Positions 63,719-64,000 of a DNA stretch of 64,000 nt are shown one piece after another. The translations under genes and the position numbers were made by a program. The first letter of the stretch is position 1; every line of letters begins with the position of its first letter. Under the pieces are notes generated by a model. The model worked only from the letters and a program-made list of their open reading frames with translations. It searched no databases and was not told the origin of the DNA. The DNA comes from RGIG464 sp045643185 (GTDB lineage Bacteria > Myxococcota_A > Bradymonadia > UBA4248): positions 1-64,000 of the forward strand of contig JAZUKH010000279.1 in the NCBI GenBank assembly GCA_045643185.1. The letters are read 5' to 3'.

Positions 63719-63784
63719 CACGGGCTATTCGCTCACGCGAATACGCCCGTGGGCGCGGGCTATCCGCTTACGCGAATACGCCCG
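63719..63784. repeat. two bulged-C REP-like hairpins, R11
   Basis: CACGGGC-TATTCGC/GCGAATA-C-GCCCGTG (63719-63751) and a second CGGGC-TATCCGC/GCGAATA-C-GCCCG (63755-63784) with one C-A mismatch. They lie between divergent genes in a 282-base gap that shows no other feature. Confidence 0.82.
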
Positions 63785-63823
63785 ACGCTGCCATTCCATA
63801 CTTGTTGAGCGCCTTTCGGCGAC

Positions 63824-64000
63824 ATGACTATGCTTCCAAAAACTTTGTTTTATGCCATCCTGCGACTCGCACTGACTGGGCTTGCCTGTTTCACAACGCT
63901 GACGCTGCCTCGACCGGTCCTGGCTCAAACGTCGTTATCCACTTCATGCAATGCGCAAACGACATTCCGCGAAGGCACCAAACTCATTTACCAAAACATG
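63824..64000 (+). CDS. exported protein, N-terminus only (runs off the window)
   Basis: Open frame from ATG 63824 (or ATG 63830) to the window edge, 59 codons. The residues form a convincing Sec signal: a charged start MLPKTLFYAILR, a hydrophobic core and cleavage after VLA near 34, then QTSLSTSCNAQTTFREG. The Cys lies well after the cleavage site, so it is not a lipobox. No domain is visible yet. Repeat R11 lies just upstream. Confidence 0.6.
   Translation, partial: MTMLPKTLFYAILRLALTGLACFTTLTLPRPVLAQTSLSTSCNAQTTFREGTKLIYQNM

Overview
The window reads as one contiguous, gene-dense chromosome segment of about 50% GC from a Gram-negative bacterium. Lipobox signal peptides, a type II secretion (T2SS) gene set, a predicted outer-membrane barrel, a eukaryotic-like Ser/Thr kinase, large Cys-rich FG-GAP lipoproteins, a calpain-like protease and a mevalonate kinase together suggest the deltaproteobacterial/Myxococcota-Bradymonadota part of the tree. 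That placement is inference from gene content; there is no rRNA in the window. I found no tRNA, rRNA, CRISPR, phage or insertion sequence with a transposase.

Layout. 0.1-3.8 kb: gspE, gspF and gspG of a T2SS-type machine, ending at a UUCG terminator. 3.9-16.5 kb: metabolic and unknown genes (glgA, a pseudouridine synthase-methyltransferase fusion, manA with a glycosyltransferase, a Gly/Pro-rich carbohydrate-binding-type protein, glmS, dut, a small Cys-rich lipoprotein). 16.7-21 kb: a 988-residue Cys-rich FG-GAP lipoprotein and a Ser/Thr kinase. 21.2-28.6 kb: thiL, two methyltransferase-type genes (one rlmI-like), smpB, a cold-shock protein, an MBOAT acyltransferase with an SGNH-like partner, and rplC standing alone. 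28.8-41.4 kb: a membrane PDZ protein with a degenerate NtrC-like module, a PHA-system protein, a probably acquired AAA-ATPase/nuclease-fold gene, an EF-hand membrane protein, an acidic protein and a second FG-GAP lipoprotein. 41.6-50.6 kb (all minus strand): a lipoprotein behind a lidless Hsp70, a three-gene DUF72/DUF1844 operon, and two signal-less cysteine-protease-like proteins flanking a lipoprotein. 50.6-51.3 kb: gene-free, with a composite palindrome and a 147-bp tandem array. 51.3-55.8 kb: mevalonate kinase and gap-pgk-tpiA. 56-64 kb: a matrixin-type metalloprotease pair, a PDZ lipoprotein with uvrC, an outer-membrane-type protein, a three-gene operon with an FCP1-like phosphatase, and the start of an exported protein.

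The most striking non-coding feature is a REP-like population of palindromes in at least ten intergenic sites. The core is a hairpin with the pattern GGC-TAT...ATA-C-GCC, in which one C is always bulged. Copies are often flanked by GTAG/CTAC. Some are nested, and two roughly 100-bp copies are nearly identical except for an exchanged central palindrome. No candidate mobilising enzyme is encoded in the window.

How the genes work together. The secretion genes, many lipoproteins and the large Cys-rich surface-type proteins point to heavy investment in the cell envelope. The minus-strand block of Hsp70, lipoproteins and cysteine-protease-like proteins is the best candidate for an uncharacterised functional unit, but its function cannot be established from sequence alone.
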